Below, piece by piece: positions 1-13,900 of a stretch of 64,000 bases of DNA. The stretch is from Rachycentron canadum. Taxonomy: Eukaryota > Chordata > Actinopteri > Carangiformes > Rachycentridae. The DNA is taken from NCBI GenBank assembly GCA_038496675.1, contig CM076656.1, positions 1,583,445 through 1,647,444 on the forward strand. Reading direction: 5' to 3'. Position 1 is the first letter of the stretch. Each line of letters begins with the position of its first letter. The notes under the pieces were generated by a model. The model had not been told where the DNA came from and made no database searches. It saw nothing but the letters and a program-made list of their open reading frames with translations. Position numbers and translations under genes: made by a program.

Positions 1-1489
1 TTTGATTTGAAAAAGAAAAGAGGAAGGGAAGGGAAAAGGATTTCTCTTCCAGGACACACTGACAAGCAACAGATGTTGCACATAACTTTCAGCAGAATTA
101 ATAAAAGTGAATCTGTTTTCAAATGTGTTTGTTATATTTTAAATGGAATATTATTTGCACATTGGGCTGTTGATGGGCTTTTCCCACTAGTTTTCACTAC
201 ATTTATTGGTTTAAAAGATTAACTGAATTATTCATGAATAATTAATAATGAATAAATAATGAATAGATTAATCAATAATGATAATGACAGTGAGTTGTAG
301 CTCTTGAATACAGCAAAGCAACATGGCATGTCATCACTAGGAAAATGCAATAAACACAGATAGACATTTGTGTGTATGTGTCCACAAACTCTGCGCATTC
401 ACTCTTCTTTTAGCTCTGGTTTGATCTACACCAGCTCCATAGAGACATATCTGGCTCTAGCAGCTCGATGTTTCTCTTTCTCTGTTGCTAACTTTGTTTG
501 CCAGCTGTTTGATGCTGATGTGGGAGGTGAAAAACCAAAACAATGAGCTAAAAGAGGCATTAAACACTGCAGAGTCTGGTAGGTTTCACCAATGAGCAAC
601 AGCTTTTAAATTAGACAAATAAATAAAATATAAAATAAAATATTCATTAGTGGAGCTTTGTGTAAGTTTACGAGGTCAAAGCAAAGTGTGTCTGAAAGCA
701 TCAGCAGATTAAACCAAATCAGCCAATGATAAGTGCAGCAGTAGTGATTATTGTCCTCTACACTTTCCAAACACTTTCTTTAGAAGTAGAGCAGCAGTGC
801 AACAATAGCTTCATCTGTGAGTGTAAGTCAGCAGAGTTTAGCTCAAAGGCACAGTTTAAAAGCAAGTTTGACCTGTTAACAGTGGGCCAGCGTCAGTCAG
901 GGCATCAGCAACAGTGCCACTATTGATCGTGGCATTTTCATTTGGCAGTTAGTGCAGAGCTGTGGAGACCCAGACACATGACCTCTGGACCCCGATCAAT
1001 GAGCTGTTTCATTTATTTTACTTATTTTCACCAATTGAAAAGACAAGTGAGAGAGCAAATGGATTGTAAGGGTGAACTGACTGTAAGAGAAGATGTTCAC
1101 AGCTTTGGCTTCTGAGACTCGGGAGGAGGCTTTTGACTTCAACAATAAAACCACAACAACCTTTAAATTTCAGCTCGAAGTGATAATATGTACCGAAACT
1201 ATGATATGCATATGTTGTTTAGTTGCGTATTTAAATGTTTCCAACAGAATTACGTGGTTTTAATCTTGGTCGCATCCATTTCATTCGGTCACCGGTCAAT
1301 GAAGTCAAATCCTTCCTGCATGTGTTGGTGCTGTGGTTATCTGCAAACCTGTCAGTTTACTTTAATCCAATTTAAAGTCACATTTTTAAGATTCACTTTT
1401 TAAGCCTGGGTGATTTTCAAATATTTATTTTACTTAGATGAAGGATTTTAGTCATGGGATGTAATTACAGAAACAAGCGTGTTGAGTTG

Positions 1490-2110
1490 TTGAATCCGTT
1501 TTTTTAATCGCAAAACAGTTTTATTTGTTGTTTCTACTGGTTTTAATCCTGGTTTTAATCCCCTGGTCTGTTGGTTATGGAGAAGAAGACACCCCTCAAA
1601 TATTTCTGCTGCTGATAAAAACCTGCTGAACATCTGGTTCATGAATTTTCAGAGAGATAATAAAAACCCTGAAGTCCCATGTCTGCCGTATATTTTGGCA
1701 AAACACTGACTTTAAATTCGAAACTGCTTTATTCAATGTTTTTACTGGTCATAATCCTTTGGATATGTCACATTATAGGATACATTTTTTTTACACCTTT
1801 ATAGTTTTCAGCGGTATATTTTGACCAGATAAAGGTTTAGATGATGGCGGTACAGATGATGGATGGATGAAGGATTTTTATTCTCTTTACACCTTCACCT
1901 GTGGATAATTTGGCTGCTAGGAAAAACCTCTTGAAGGTCTGGTTTATAGGTTACAAACAAGCCAAGCAAAGGTTAGCTACAGTCTCAGGGTTTTAATGTG
2001 AAACTGCTTCTTTCAGTGCTTCTTCTGGTTGTTATTCCCTGGTTTGTTTGCTGTGGAGAGGAGGAAATACAATTAGTTCAGCTTCAGGTAAAAATTTTCT
2101 GAACCACTGA
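1490..2110. repeat. Decayed tandem blocks of a dispersed fish repeat
   Basis: Phrases built on 'gttttaatcc', 'ctggt(t/c)tgtt(g/t)g' and 'aaactgctt(t/c)' recur at about 1500-1600, 1720-1770 and 1990-2060, each followed by a similar stretch mentioning a gaggag/gaagaag run and a 'ctg(a/c)tgaacca' phrase. This looks like two or three old partial copies of one unit. The pattern resembles a repeat I know from other teleosts, but I cannot assign a family. Confidence 0.35.
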
Positions 2111-5100
2111 CACTGAAGGAATCCAAACTGTAATGACAGCAAAGGTAGTTAAGACATCAACTGCACATTTAAATATAACAAATAACAGTGGTGAACAATA
2201 ATAAGTTTCCTCTGTAGAGTCGGACACATACAGTAACATGGCCTCTCCTGAGCTGCGGTAACATTTCCTGTAGACACTGAGGTTCGACAACTCTGTTTTA
2301 TTTTAACATCCCTCTAATGCCGGAGGAGTTCGTTAACAAGTCGCCCCTGTCAATGTGTGTCTGCTCCCAGCTGAAATCTCATTACAGTTGTCAGGCAGAC
2401 TCTGCACCATGGAGATGTGAATCACAGCTCAGGCAGGTCAAGGTGAGATCGATTCGGCCGAGGCACGTGTGGATCTCCGTCACAGTACAAGGCACAGAGA
2501 CGAGACACTCTGTAGGCCTGTGTGGGTTTCTGCTGATGTGGTCGTGACTGACAGCTGGATTGTGAGCCGAAGAGTGTGGAAGCGGTTCACGAGGAATACT
2601 GGCTTGGACTGCTGGCACCATAAAATAGATGGTGTTGGACAGGACGGTTTATGGTGAGACAGATGTAAAGAGCTCAATGTCTCACAAATAGAAAATAATC
2701 TGACAGCTGTACGGACCACAGGCTGTCTCACAGAGGATACACTGACATCTCTGATGTGACGAACACCTGTGCTCTGAGCAGCAGTGCATCCACACATCTA
2801 TTTCTGTCTGCACTTGTGTGTGTAAGAGCGTGGTGGTATGTTTCAGAGCTTGTCGTGGAGCTGAAGGCGATCTGCCTTGTCAGACACTTTGAGGCATCAA
2901 GTCTATTACTGTCAGCAGCAGATTGAGCTGTAACCTGCCAAGCCTTTGTGCCCCACTGAGCCCCTCATCTGCGCCTGGAACAAAATTACACCCACCCGCT
3001 AATTCCTCTCTGAGGTTCTGCTTCTGTTTAACTACATTCAGTTAAACAGGGTAGAGGATGGATGAAACAGTAATAAAAATAAATTCCTCAAAGACTTTAC
3101 TGTGAGCATTTTTATTTTTAAGAAGCTTGTAGCTCGAAGTACTAGTGTATTGATTTTGTCAGGTTGCAGGTAAACAAAGCTGGATATTACCTCATTGAAG
3201 ACTGCACTGAGTGCAGCTCCAGCATTTAAATGAATCTGATTGTGTGCTTCCTTATAAACAAACTCTGAGGCGTTATAGTAAATCAGACTGTCAGTACATT
3301 ACGTGTTATTGCTTCATGCGGCACATAAGGAATCACTCCAGTGTGCTGCATCATATAGTTAGTATATAGTTTTGTGTTGGCTGTGGCTGAGGTAGAGTGG
3401 GTTGTCCACTAATGACAGGGTTGGTGGTTGAACCCTTTATCCTGACGGCTGTAGTTAAACTACCATTAGTGTATGTGTGTGTGTGATGTAAAGGCAAAAC
3501 TGTAAAACCTATGCATGAAAGCACAGTATAAATAAAACTATTTACAAGTTACTTTAGTCCTAAATCCTTTGTTTAAAGACTGACAGACAACTCAACTTGA
3601 CTACTTGGGGCAGTGGACAACAAAGGCTTTGTCCTAACCACAGCATCATGATTGTTTGCTGTATGTCAGCCCCTTTATTCCTCCCTCAAATTAAATAGTT
3701 AAATAGTTGTCATGTTTCATGTCTGTAGTTACTTTGGAGATTAATGGACAATTTTTGTTTTTGCACACAGAGGTCAGTTTACTGGTTATACAGACACTGC
3801 AGACTGCAAAGAAGGCTTTGCATCACCAACTGTTCCAGTCCTGAATGTTTTGCACAAAGCACAACATTACCAATACCCAATACTTACACTAAAAAGTGTA
3901 ATTCTCTGGCTCTTTGCCTGTGTTTTTTGCTGCTGTATTTTTTTTATTAAAGAGTGAAATGAATCCTGGAATAGGTAGGACCACAAAGGATCCACCTGTT
4001 GGAGTCTTTGTTTCCCAGGAAAAGGAAGATGCATTTGAAGGAGCCTTTGAAATGGGACACCCTAGTTGTGCTGATTGCGAATTGTTCAAATGCAAGGTCG
4101 AATGTAGCCTCTGAAGGATATGGCCCCTAAACTGGGACACAGCTTTTGTCAAGTCTGAGAAAATAACCCCAGGTGATGTCATAGTGATGTCGCCAGGGTT
4201 GGGCTTGGAGACGAATGGTTTTCATCTGAAAACTTGTGGGTGTGAGGGTGTTTAACAGGCCTCAGGAAGTCTGAGGAAAAATTATGCTGCACTCATGTTT
4301 ATGCAGGATTCTGCTGTTTTTTATGGACAAGTGTTCACGTTCACTGTCTGAGCTTATTGTCTTTGCTTGCTAATATTGGCTGGAAGTATAACTGATGCTG
4401 AGGGTTATGTCATTTGTTTTCATAGTAATTCATAGGATGTACTGGACAAAGTTATCAGGATTCATCCTCAGGGGACCGTGAATGCCAAACCAGGCAGTAG
4501 AGCCTCTGTAAAGTATCTGACTATGTGCTGCGAGTGAAAGAGCAGAGCAATCCACCCTCTGCTGTGTCACCTCTGTGTGTAATGTGAGTCGTTCCTCCCT
4601 GTCCTGCCTTCTCCTCCAGTCACGTGAGACTTATTGTAGCTCTTGGCTTCTGTGTGTGAGAGAGTGAGACCATGGATTTATTGATCAGCTTAACACCTCC
4701 GCTGCTCTGATCTCATTCTAATTAGAAGGAGCCGTCAAACAAAGGTTCGGATGAGTCATCAGAATATGACCAATGGACTCGGTGCAGAATTAAACCTGTG
4801 TGATACTTGAGACAAGGAACAAAGAAACATGGTCCCTGTGTTCTCACAGTGTGGGCCTCAGCACTTCAGTTGGGAGTTCAACTGTCTTCTTCATATAGAA
4901 GTTGTGCGACTGAATGCATTAAATCTCGAGGACGTCTTTGGTTGTAACTGAGAGGAGGCCTGAGGACAGCTCATCACAGACAGGAAGCTTGTTCACTAAA
5001 CTCTTCCCCTTTCATCTTGTGATACACAACCTTGTACTTTGAATCTGAAAAGCCTCCATTAGTCATCATGTGCAGGGAAGAAAAAACAGTGTGAGCTTTT

Positions 5101-5458
5101 GATCTCGGTGTTACATAAAATACATAAACATCCACACACATCAGTGAAATGACAAAACAAAATAGCCTGTAACACAAGTCCAGTCAGTGAAACATACACA
5201 ACTGAATGGTGGCATGACTGTGCAGCTCAGCTCAGTGTTGTATCACTGGAGAGACAACAGAAGGGTGGTTGTGATTATAGACGACACCTCCTCAGCAGTC
5301 TGCACCCTGCAGCTCAGAGTCTGTCACTGTTTTTGAGAGATGAATTCATTCCATCCACATCTCCTGTGAGTGAGCCCCACCTGCTGGCAGAGGTGTGTAA
5401 CTGCAAGTTGTGACCCCTCATTGGCTTCTGCACAACATAACCAAGCGTCTCTCTCTTT

Positions 5459-5480
5459 CACACACACACACACACACACA
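5459..5480. repeat. (CA)n microsatellite
   Basis: A perfect CA dinucleotide run of about 11 units, followed by further interrupted CA-rich sequence to about 5506. Confidence 0.9.
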
Positions 5481-5659
5481 GAGACACGCACTGAGACACA
5501 CACACTGAGTCTACCTTTTCTAGCTTCAGAGACTTTCCAAATTTAGCTTGTTTTTATCTTTTGAATCTTTGAGCTTCTTTTCTTGGCGTCTTTATCTCCG
5601 CTGCCTGTTTCCACAGTGAGTCTGTGACAGCTTTCACACACATAACTACTCCTGTCTTG

Positions 5660-5745
5660 GCTTCAGTCCACTGGCTTCCAGTACAGTTCAGGATAGATTT
5701 TAAGATGCTATTGATTTCTGTCAAGACTCACTGGTTATATTACTT
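5660..5745 (+). mobile_element. LINE reverse-transcriptase C-terminal remnant
   Basis: Read from 5669 in frame, the sequence gives HWLPVQFRIDFKMLL. This closely resembles the 'HWLPV..RI.FK.LLL' signature near the C-terminus of ORF2 in L2/CR1-like non-LTR retrotransposons, which are common in fish. Only about 25-30 codons remain readable before similarity fades. No intact domain or 3' tail is visible, so this is an inactive fragment. Confidence 0.55.
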
Positions 5746-6219
5746 AACCTTTAACCCCACATTAATCCAAGTACAATCTAAATCACGTCCATAAATAGGT
5801 AACTGGTGAATTAAATGTCAAGGATTTCACCCTTTTAATTTGACATTTATATGCTGAAGTTATGAACTTATGTAATATATATTATCATTTTTAATATAAA
5901 CACGCTGCACTTCCTGACTCTGGAAAATAAATAACGTGAACTTAAAATAACCAGAAATCTGGATGTAGTACAATATCCATGTTGTATATTTTGTTGATAA
6001 CAATAATAATTAATGACACTTTTCTTAAAAAGAGTCTAATTGAAATAAAAATGTTAGAATCAAAAGTTAATTATAAACTCAGACACACAAGTCAGACAGA
6101 CCGGATGTGACTTTATGTCTGAACCTGAAAAGTCATTTTTTCCAGCTTTGGTCTTGACAGACGTTTAAATCATCTGAACCTCGGTCATTTAAATATTTTC
6201 TAAACTCTGAATGTCCCGG

Positions 6220-6380
6220 TGCTGAAATCTGATTGGTTACCGCCGGGAGTCCAACACGCAGCAAAGAGCCCGGATTGGCTGAATCTGTGGAGGCATAAAG
6301 GTACTGTCGGGAAAGAAGAAGATACAGTGACCGGAAGTTAGGATCTCCTTCAAAATAAAGTGAAGAACCCCAATGGCGCA
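6220..6380. promoter_or_regulatory. Possible upstream promoter region
   Basis: The stretch has two ATTGG elements (inverted CCAAT boxes, near 6232 and 6274) and an ETS-like ACCGGAAGT near 6330 in a locally CpG-richer patch. It lies about 750 bp upstream of the phactr1 coding exon at 7137. Short motifs of this kind occur by chance, so this is weak support for a promoter of phactr1 or of an unseen divergent transcript. Confidence 0.25.
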
Positions 6381-7136
6381 CAGCCCAGTCATATTGGTGG
6401 AGTGATTTGTGGATTTAATTTGTTAGTTGCTCGTCTGGACAGCAACATGCTGGTTTGTTACACTAAAATGAATGTTCACAGACGTGTTTGCACAAGTCTT
6501 GTATCTAAAAAGTTATGACTGTGCTGTTGCTGCAGTTGCAGGTAATGCAGAGGGAATTTCCTGAAATCTACTTTGAATTACCTTCTTTTTTTCAACACGT
6601 AACACAATGCACCTGTGTAAAGTGTGGACCTCACTGACTTCATCTGGACCAAGCATGTAGGACCCAGATCCTTTGTCCGTGTGGATGTTTTATTTACAAT
6701 TTATCAGTGCGAATGCTCAGAAGAAGATTTTCTGTGCATGCAACAGAATTGGTCCAGGTGTGGAAGCAGCACATGGGCCAGATTCGTGTAGTGGAAGTGG
6801 ACATATACTGGGCCAGAAGAAAAAAGGACTGTGGTCCAAGTGTGGGCCGGATTTATTTCACTATCTGGGATTTGGCGTCTAAATGATGTATTTGCACGAG
6901 TATATAAATGGGTGATATTGTGAAGAGGACATTGTGGGAAACAACAGAACTAACACTTGAGGCCTGTTGGCTGCTTGGGTTCCTATACAGGTGCTTTTAT
7001 TTTGTAAGTTGTGACCGGAAATCCTCGGGTTTATAATGGCTACTTTGTCAGTAGTGGACGGAGCTGCAGACCGTTTGAAACCCCCCTCCACCGGAGCAGA
7101 GGGCGAGAGGGTCCGGGCCTGCAGACCAGCTCAAAC

Positions 7137-7425
7137 ATGGCGGGCTGCGGAGGCGACGTGATGCGTTCATGGTCCGGGTCCGGGTTTGGCACCGACCCTT
7201 TATCTGTAGCGGCGCCCGCGTCCGAGGAGCATAAACCGAGGAAGAGGAGGAGAGCCTTCGGCCTGGCCAGGATGAAGCCCCGCCACGGCTCCGGGGAGCA
7301 GCGGCAGCAGCAGCAGCATCGACCCGCAGCGAACAACAACAACACGCCGTTTATGATCCACTGCCAGATCGGCAAGGAGATCAAACACATCTGCAGCAAC
7401 TGCCGGGGAGCCGAGCCGCTGGAGG
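7137..7425 (+). other. phactr1: phactr1 first coding exon with unfamiliar N-terminus
   Basis: ATG at 7137 sits in good context (aaacATGG). The exon encodes 96 residues plus one base and ends at a gtgag donor at 7426. That base plus the next exon reads G|CT GAG GAG, giving the family-typical AEEVERL. The encoded peptide is Arg/Gln/Asn-rich with a KPRKRRR cluster, a run of Gln and Asn, and then QIGKEIKHICSNCRG. I do not recognise it from mammalian PHACTR1, so it is probably an alternative first exon. The splice phase makes it credible; the translation start is less certain. Confidence 0.75.
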
Positions 7426-10400
7426 GTGAGAGGACACGGTTCAGATCACTACAGGAGCAGGGCGAGAGGAGGAGGAGGAGGGAGGAGGAGGAAGAGGGCT
7501 TACTCCTCTGCTTGTATTAAATGATCATTGTCAGCTGTCGGTGACCGCTCCCTGCCTCAGCTGCGGCTCATCGGCCCTGAACGCACCTTCATTTTAACCA
7601 TCTCCATATTTACAGTGTGGTTTCAAATGTAAACTCTCCCTGTCTGCTGTCTGTGGTGCAGCTCAGATTAAGTGCAGGCATTTGATTTCACTTTAGCTGA
7701 ATGTGGGTCACTTTTTCTTCCCCGTTTGTGTTTTGGTTCCTCGTTTCCCTCAGTCAGTCTGAAGCTGCTGACTTTGATGAAGAAACTGTCTTGTTTGGCT
7801 GAAATGCTGGTCACACTCTCTTCATTTAATGAACTGGTTGATTTAATTGAAAAACCTGTTCAGTTATGTAGGTCATGAAGAAAATCACTGCTTTATGCTC
7901 CTGCTCCTCTGGGTTCATCCGACAGCTCGAGTCTCTTACACAACACAAAAAAATCACCTAATAATTTGATGCTGCACTTGAAGTAGTTACAGTTTTCACC
8001 ACATTTACCAGTGATGCTCAAACATTAAGGCATCTACAGTTAAAGTTTAATAATATGATATAAATTCTTTTATCTCTGCTGCTTTCAGTCCACACTGATG
8101 CTACTAGTTAGAAATGTAAATGATTGAATGAGTTTTTAACAACCTGTGGCTTTAAAATAACTGAACAAGACCTCGATCAGAGCTGAAACTAATGTCTTTT
8201 TAAAGTCAGTCCATTGTTGGTTGAGTGTAGAAGACGTCCTGTGGCTTCAGTCCAAACCCCAGAGATATTCAGAACAAACAGAATCGGAATAGATTATTAA
8301 AGTCACCGATTCATTTTCAGTCCTTTGTATCGACTGTATTGACTCAACAGTGTCTTCACACTCACGGCGTCTTTGGCTTCCTTGACTTAAATGACTTTGT
8401 CATACAATTAGTGCAGTTGATCAACTCTGATTTAATGTGAAAATCTCTGTCCAGTACTGTTTCCTGTCTGCAGGTCAATACTGACATATATTGATTATAG
8501 TATACGCTGAGTCAACAAGACCCAAGCTGCAGTGATTGGTCAAGTCTTTGATGAGGACACTGGCAGAAAAATAACTGGCTCCGTTTTTTTATGATTCATT
8601 TGTCAATTTCTAGTGAAAATGTAAAACATTTGATGGTTCCAGCTTCTTGTAAAATCTGTGTTTGGGTCATTTGGACAAAACAAGACACCTGAAGACGTCA
8701 CCTTTTCTGGCATTTTATAGATGATTGATCAACTAATCAAGGAAATAATCGGCAGATTAATTGATTTAAAAAAAAAATGTTATTTGCAGCCCCCAATTAG
8801 TTTTATGAGTATATTTTTCTTTGAATTATTTAGTCTATGAAACTGCAGAGAAACATGGAAAAATGAAGTTCCCAATGTGACGTCCTCACATAGTTTCTTG
8901 TGTTAGTTTACAGCGATACAAAGAAAATAATAGATAAACAACTTAAATCAATTATCAGAATATTTTTCCTCAGAAATCTGGTCATGACTCAGGACGTTCC
9001 CACTGAAAACACAGTTTCCAGTGTTATTGTTCCTCCACAGATCAATGCAGTCACACAGAAGACGAAAACCCTATAAACCCCAAACATATGTTGATTAGTT
9101 AAGGATTTCACCAAGATGAGACCATGAAGAGCAACTCATCCAAAAACATGAATGTACCAAGAACCTGGATCAGTCGACTAACAAAGTGCTGGTAGCAGAG
9201 TCTCTTACTGTTGTTGGGTGAGTCAGTGTTGTGAGCAGCAGTCAGATAACAGACCTGGGGTCAGGCTGAAGGAATGTGGCCCTACAGTGCGAGTCTCGGC
9301 CCCCTGACTCGCACTGCGCTGCTGCACGGGGAGCGTGCAGGGGTCCGTCAACACCACTGGGAGCAGCACGCCTACGTTTTCCTTTGGCAAAGACAGATGA
9401 GCCAGGAGGCAAGACCCCTCCAAAATAAATTCCTCATCACCTCCCTGGATCCAAATCCACTGGTGCTTCATAATTCAAGTGTTTGTAGACAGATACATAG
9501 AGCCACTGCAGGTGTGAAAAGTAAAAATAGACAATTAGGTTGAGCTAATTTTAAACTATTTTTGGACAACAATTAAGGATTATTTCAATATGGTGTAATC
9601 TGTTGATTCTTTTCTCAATGAAAAAAAAATTAATTGATTGTTTGGTTTGTATAAATCTTAAAAATAGAGAGAAATCACCAAGGTGACTCCTTCACAAAGC
9701 TCCTTTCCTCCAACAGTCCAAACCTCAGAGCTATTAAAAATCAATTAACATGAATTAAATGACTGGAAATGAAGGAAATGCAGCTGAAGAAATCTTTCTG
9801 CAAATTATTGAAAACGTTATCAAAATAGTTTCCAGTCAATTGTGAAATGATTGATCTGTTGATCAGCTAAATCTGTAAAAGCCGTTAAATGTAGTGGAGT
9901 AAAAATATTTCCCCCTGAACGGTTGTGGTGTAAAACTGTGACTGTGTCATGAAAAGATCGGTCCAGTAAAGAACCAGTTCTTCAGACTGGTACAGTACAG
10001 ATGTGCATAAATGCTCTGCAGCTGCAGGAGAGACTCGTGTTCATGTTGGTCAGATACTCTTCTGCTGCACAGACGGTTTCTGTGAGCTCTGACTTTCACG
10101 CCCGAGTGCGACACAGAAGGACGTCAACGTCCACTGGAACTGGAGCAGCTGGGGAGGGGGAGGAGGGGGTGAGGCTGTTTGTTTGGTTGTTATATGTTGT
10201 TGTTGAAAGGATTCTGAATGGCAGCTGCTGAGCTGTAGCAGATTTAAACCCATATCTCCTAAAAGTTTTGATTGTCAGGATTTGTCAGGAACTGTGATCG
10301 AAGGATGAAGGATGATGATGATGCTTGATGTTATAAACACTCTGCTGGTCATTGAGTCTTGATGGACGTTAGTGGAGGAAAGTGTGATAAGTCGTTGTTG

Positions 10401-10908
10401 TGAGTCTGCAGCCTGTAGTGTTGCATTGTGAGCTTCTCTCTTTTCTTTCACAACCACTGAGGCAAAATGATATTTTTATTGATCCTTTTATGTCACAGTT
10501 TTCTAAAGAGATTCTTTCTGGCACAACTATTTCTCCTCCTAAATCATTTTTCTCCTTCTAAATTTGGAAATTGACACTTTTGGATGAGACCAAACGCTGT
10601 CATCTTTAAAACCTTTCATTCATCTGCCCTGTGTGTTTGTAGACCATAGGGACTTGGTATTTGATGGTGTGTTTGCTCCAGATGCAACAACATGACTCAC
10701 TTGAAATCTTGCTCAGTTCATTCTCCAACAATTCTTTAATTTCTCCTGACAGGAAAATTCAAAATGTGTATTTTGATGCAGTTCTCAACCTCTGCAATGT
10801 ATCAATCAATCAAAACTTTATTTGTATATCATGTTTTTTACAGGTCAGTGCAGTTCAAAGTGTTAAATGAGCTAAATGAAATAAGAAAGGTGACAGTGTG
10901 AAACAATG

Positions 10909-10959
<51 letters not shown>

Positions 10960-13900
10960 NNNNNNNNNNGTGTGTGATGAGAGAAGTGTCATTGTAAGTG
11001 CACAGAACGGCCCTCAGCGTCACAAACGCTTCCCGGAGGGAGCAGCTCAGACACCGAATGGAAAAAGTGGAGGAGGGAAAGTAAACAACTGTAGTGGACT
11101 CACTCGCACTCGTTTACGTTCTGTTCATGTGTGGTTGCACATATTCACTTCCTGTGTCGACACCCCCCGCCCCCCCACCCTCGTTGCTGTAACTGCAGTG
11201 AGATAATGGAATATTTTAGTCCTACCTGCCGTTGAAATCAATGTTCAAGGCAAAACTATCAAAAATGACTTATAATACAATGAATCTTTTTTGATGTCAC
11301 TTTACCAATAATATAACCTTTAAATTTAGAAAAACTATTTGGGTTCTATTTAAAAAAAAAAAAAAAGACAATTTAGTGGTGATGGATTGAGTTGATGTGA
11401 CTAAATGAGGAGGTGGTGATGGGGGGTATCTTTATAGCAGGGGGGCGCTGACTCTTTCAGGGCTTCAACTGCTGCTTATTTTTCTTATCAATAAATTTAC
11501 AGAATATTTAATATGTCCCAGTTTCACTATGAGAAGCTGCGACTAGACAGTATTTGGCATTTGTGCTTAAAAAAAATTACTTGAAAGATTCATTGGTTAT
11601 CAACAACTGAGCCTCATTTTATTTGTTGCACATAATGTGGAAAACAATTGCAGATAAATCTGTAAAATATCTACTACACTGTTGATACTTGTTACTGACC
11701 TTGTTGTTGTTCTGTTGTTCTGTTTTCCAGCTGAGGAGGTAGAGAGGTTGGCAGCCATGCGCTCAGATTCACTGGTACCAGGCACGCACACGCCTCCCAT
11801 CCGCCGGCGGAGCAAATTTGCCACCTTGGGACGTCTGTTCAAACCCTGGAAGTGGAGGAAGAAAAAGAGTGAGAAGTTCAAGCAGACATCTGCAGGTGAG
11901 AACCACAACACTGTAAACACAACACTTCCATCAGCAGCCGGTTCCCCTGGGCTCCCACCTCCCTATAGTAATCTGCTTCACCCACGTCTGTGACAGCAGA
12001 TGAATGTCTTCCTGTTACACACAGCAACAGGAGCATTGATGAACGGCAGCTCAGAGAGGCTGTGCTGCAGAGCGGGGGGTGATATAGGGGCAGCAGCAAA
12101 GATCTACTGTGAATAATTATGGTTATATAAGTCTGGTAAAGCACCGGCAGCTTCTCCTGCTGCTGCTCTGCCAAACACAACATCAGCTCTGCTGAGCCCA
12201 CCAAAAGGAAATTAAAGGTCTCATGTTGTCTCAAGGTAGAAGTCCAAGTCTTCTTTATTATAAATCAGGTCTTTTATATCAATACTGTGAAAGTATTGTG
12301 TGTAAATATAAATAATATAATAATATATATAATATATATATCATATATAATAATATATGACACATATATATAATATTATATATATATTCATCATTCATAT
12401 ATATATATATACACATATATATGTCTGTGTGTGTATATATGTATGTATGTATGTATGTGTGTGTACATTAGAAAAACTACTTGGACAAGTGCCTTTAAAA
12501 TTAGAAAATATTACAAAAATGATTTAGAAAATAAATGAAAAATAACTACAGATAATTGAACAAAAACAAGAATGTATTTACAGATGATTGCTTCAAAATA
12601 AAGACAGGATGTCGTCACAGAGAAGAAGTGAGTGTGAAAAGTGAAGTACATTTATTGGACCTGGCTCAAACATGGAGGCTAAAGGCTGTTATTTACAGTC
12701 TTCATCAGAGATGCAAACACAGCAGCAGAAGAAAACCTGATAATTAACGTTCACCGCAGAAACAAATTTGCTGTAAATGGTGATTGTCAGTCACTGTGTC
12801 GCTTCTTTAACAGTGAATCAAGTCTTTGTGTGGTGGATGTTGGTTCAGAGCTACAATATGCACCGAGCAGTAAGCTATGAAACAGAAGAGGGAGAGTTTG
12901 ACTAGGATGAAGAAATGGAAGCTGTTGTTGTGGTTGCTGTGGTTGTTGTTGTGTCTCCACTGGCTGAATCTTTCCACTTCCTGTTCTCGCTGAGAGACAC
13001 GAACACGGAGCCGAGGGTGAAGAGAGGCTTCCTACAGCCAAGCTGTTCTCCCAGCTGTCTCAGCTGAAACTTGCCTCCTCTCTCTGCATCCAAACAACAC
13101 AGTGTCATTTACTGTACACTGTTCACCATGTGTTATTACTGGACTCTGGCCAGTGTTGAGTCAAGGTGCATTAAACAGTGTGGGCGTTCATGGCTCTGTG
13201 CTCGGATACAGAGAAGAGTGATTCATTTTTTGTGTTCAGAGTTACCAGTTAATATATCACTGAATAGATTTCAGTGAATGAAAATGTCAAACTATTCTAA
13301 ATCCATTTTCTCTCTATGCATTTTGGGAAAAATGAGAAAAAACACAATTCCTTTGATTAGTTCCCGTCCTTCATTTCACAAAAAACACCCCGTTATATTT
13401 CTTGACTGAATATTTATATGATCTTTGTTTCCTTCATGTTGACAAACTGTCAGCCACTAATGTTCTATATGTCCTATAGGCATCATTCATTAGCTGTGGG
13501 CGACATCCAAAATGTAACATCTTGATAAAGTTAAAACCCAAATATTGCAATTTACAATATTTATACATATATATCACATTTTTTTTAATTTAGATTTTTC
13601 TGCATGGGAGGCAGGGGTGTTATGATATAATTATATTGTTGTAGTTTATATTTGAGCTTTGAGCTTTTTTCATATATATATTAATATATATAATATGTTT
13701 AGGTATGAACAGTGCTGCCATGTTTTATTTGTTACTTCAGAGTATATATACAGTAAAATGAGGCACAGACTCAGCAGTAGGGCAGACTGCTAAAAATAAA
13801 ATAAAACTTTAATTAAAACAAAATTAAAATTTGATTTAAAAAAAAATATGACATGGCAGAAATATCACAATGTGTAATATGATCAAATATCAGCCCCAAA

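Larger units (their letters stand above)
1..5650. other. Intergenic DNA upstream of phactr1
   Basis: I find no exon with a convincing protein match here on either strand. The open frames are short, lack recognisable motifs and have no consistent splice structure. The stretch is ordinary AT-rich fish intergenic DNA with decayed repeats. The canonical 5' exons of PHACTR1 lie far upstream in mammals, so they may lie to the left of this window. A block near 3960-4200 resembles a dispersed fish repeat, but I cannot name it. Confidence 0.6.
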
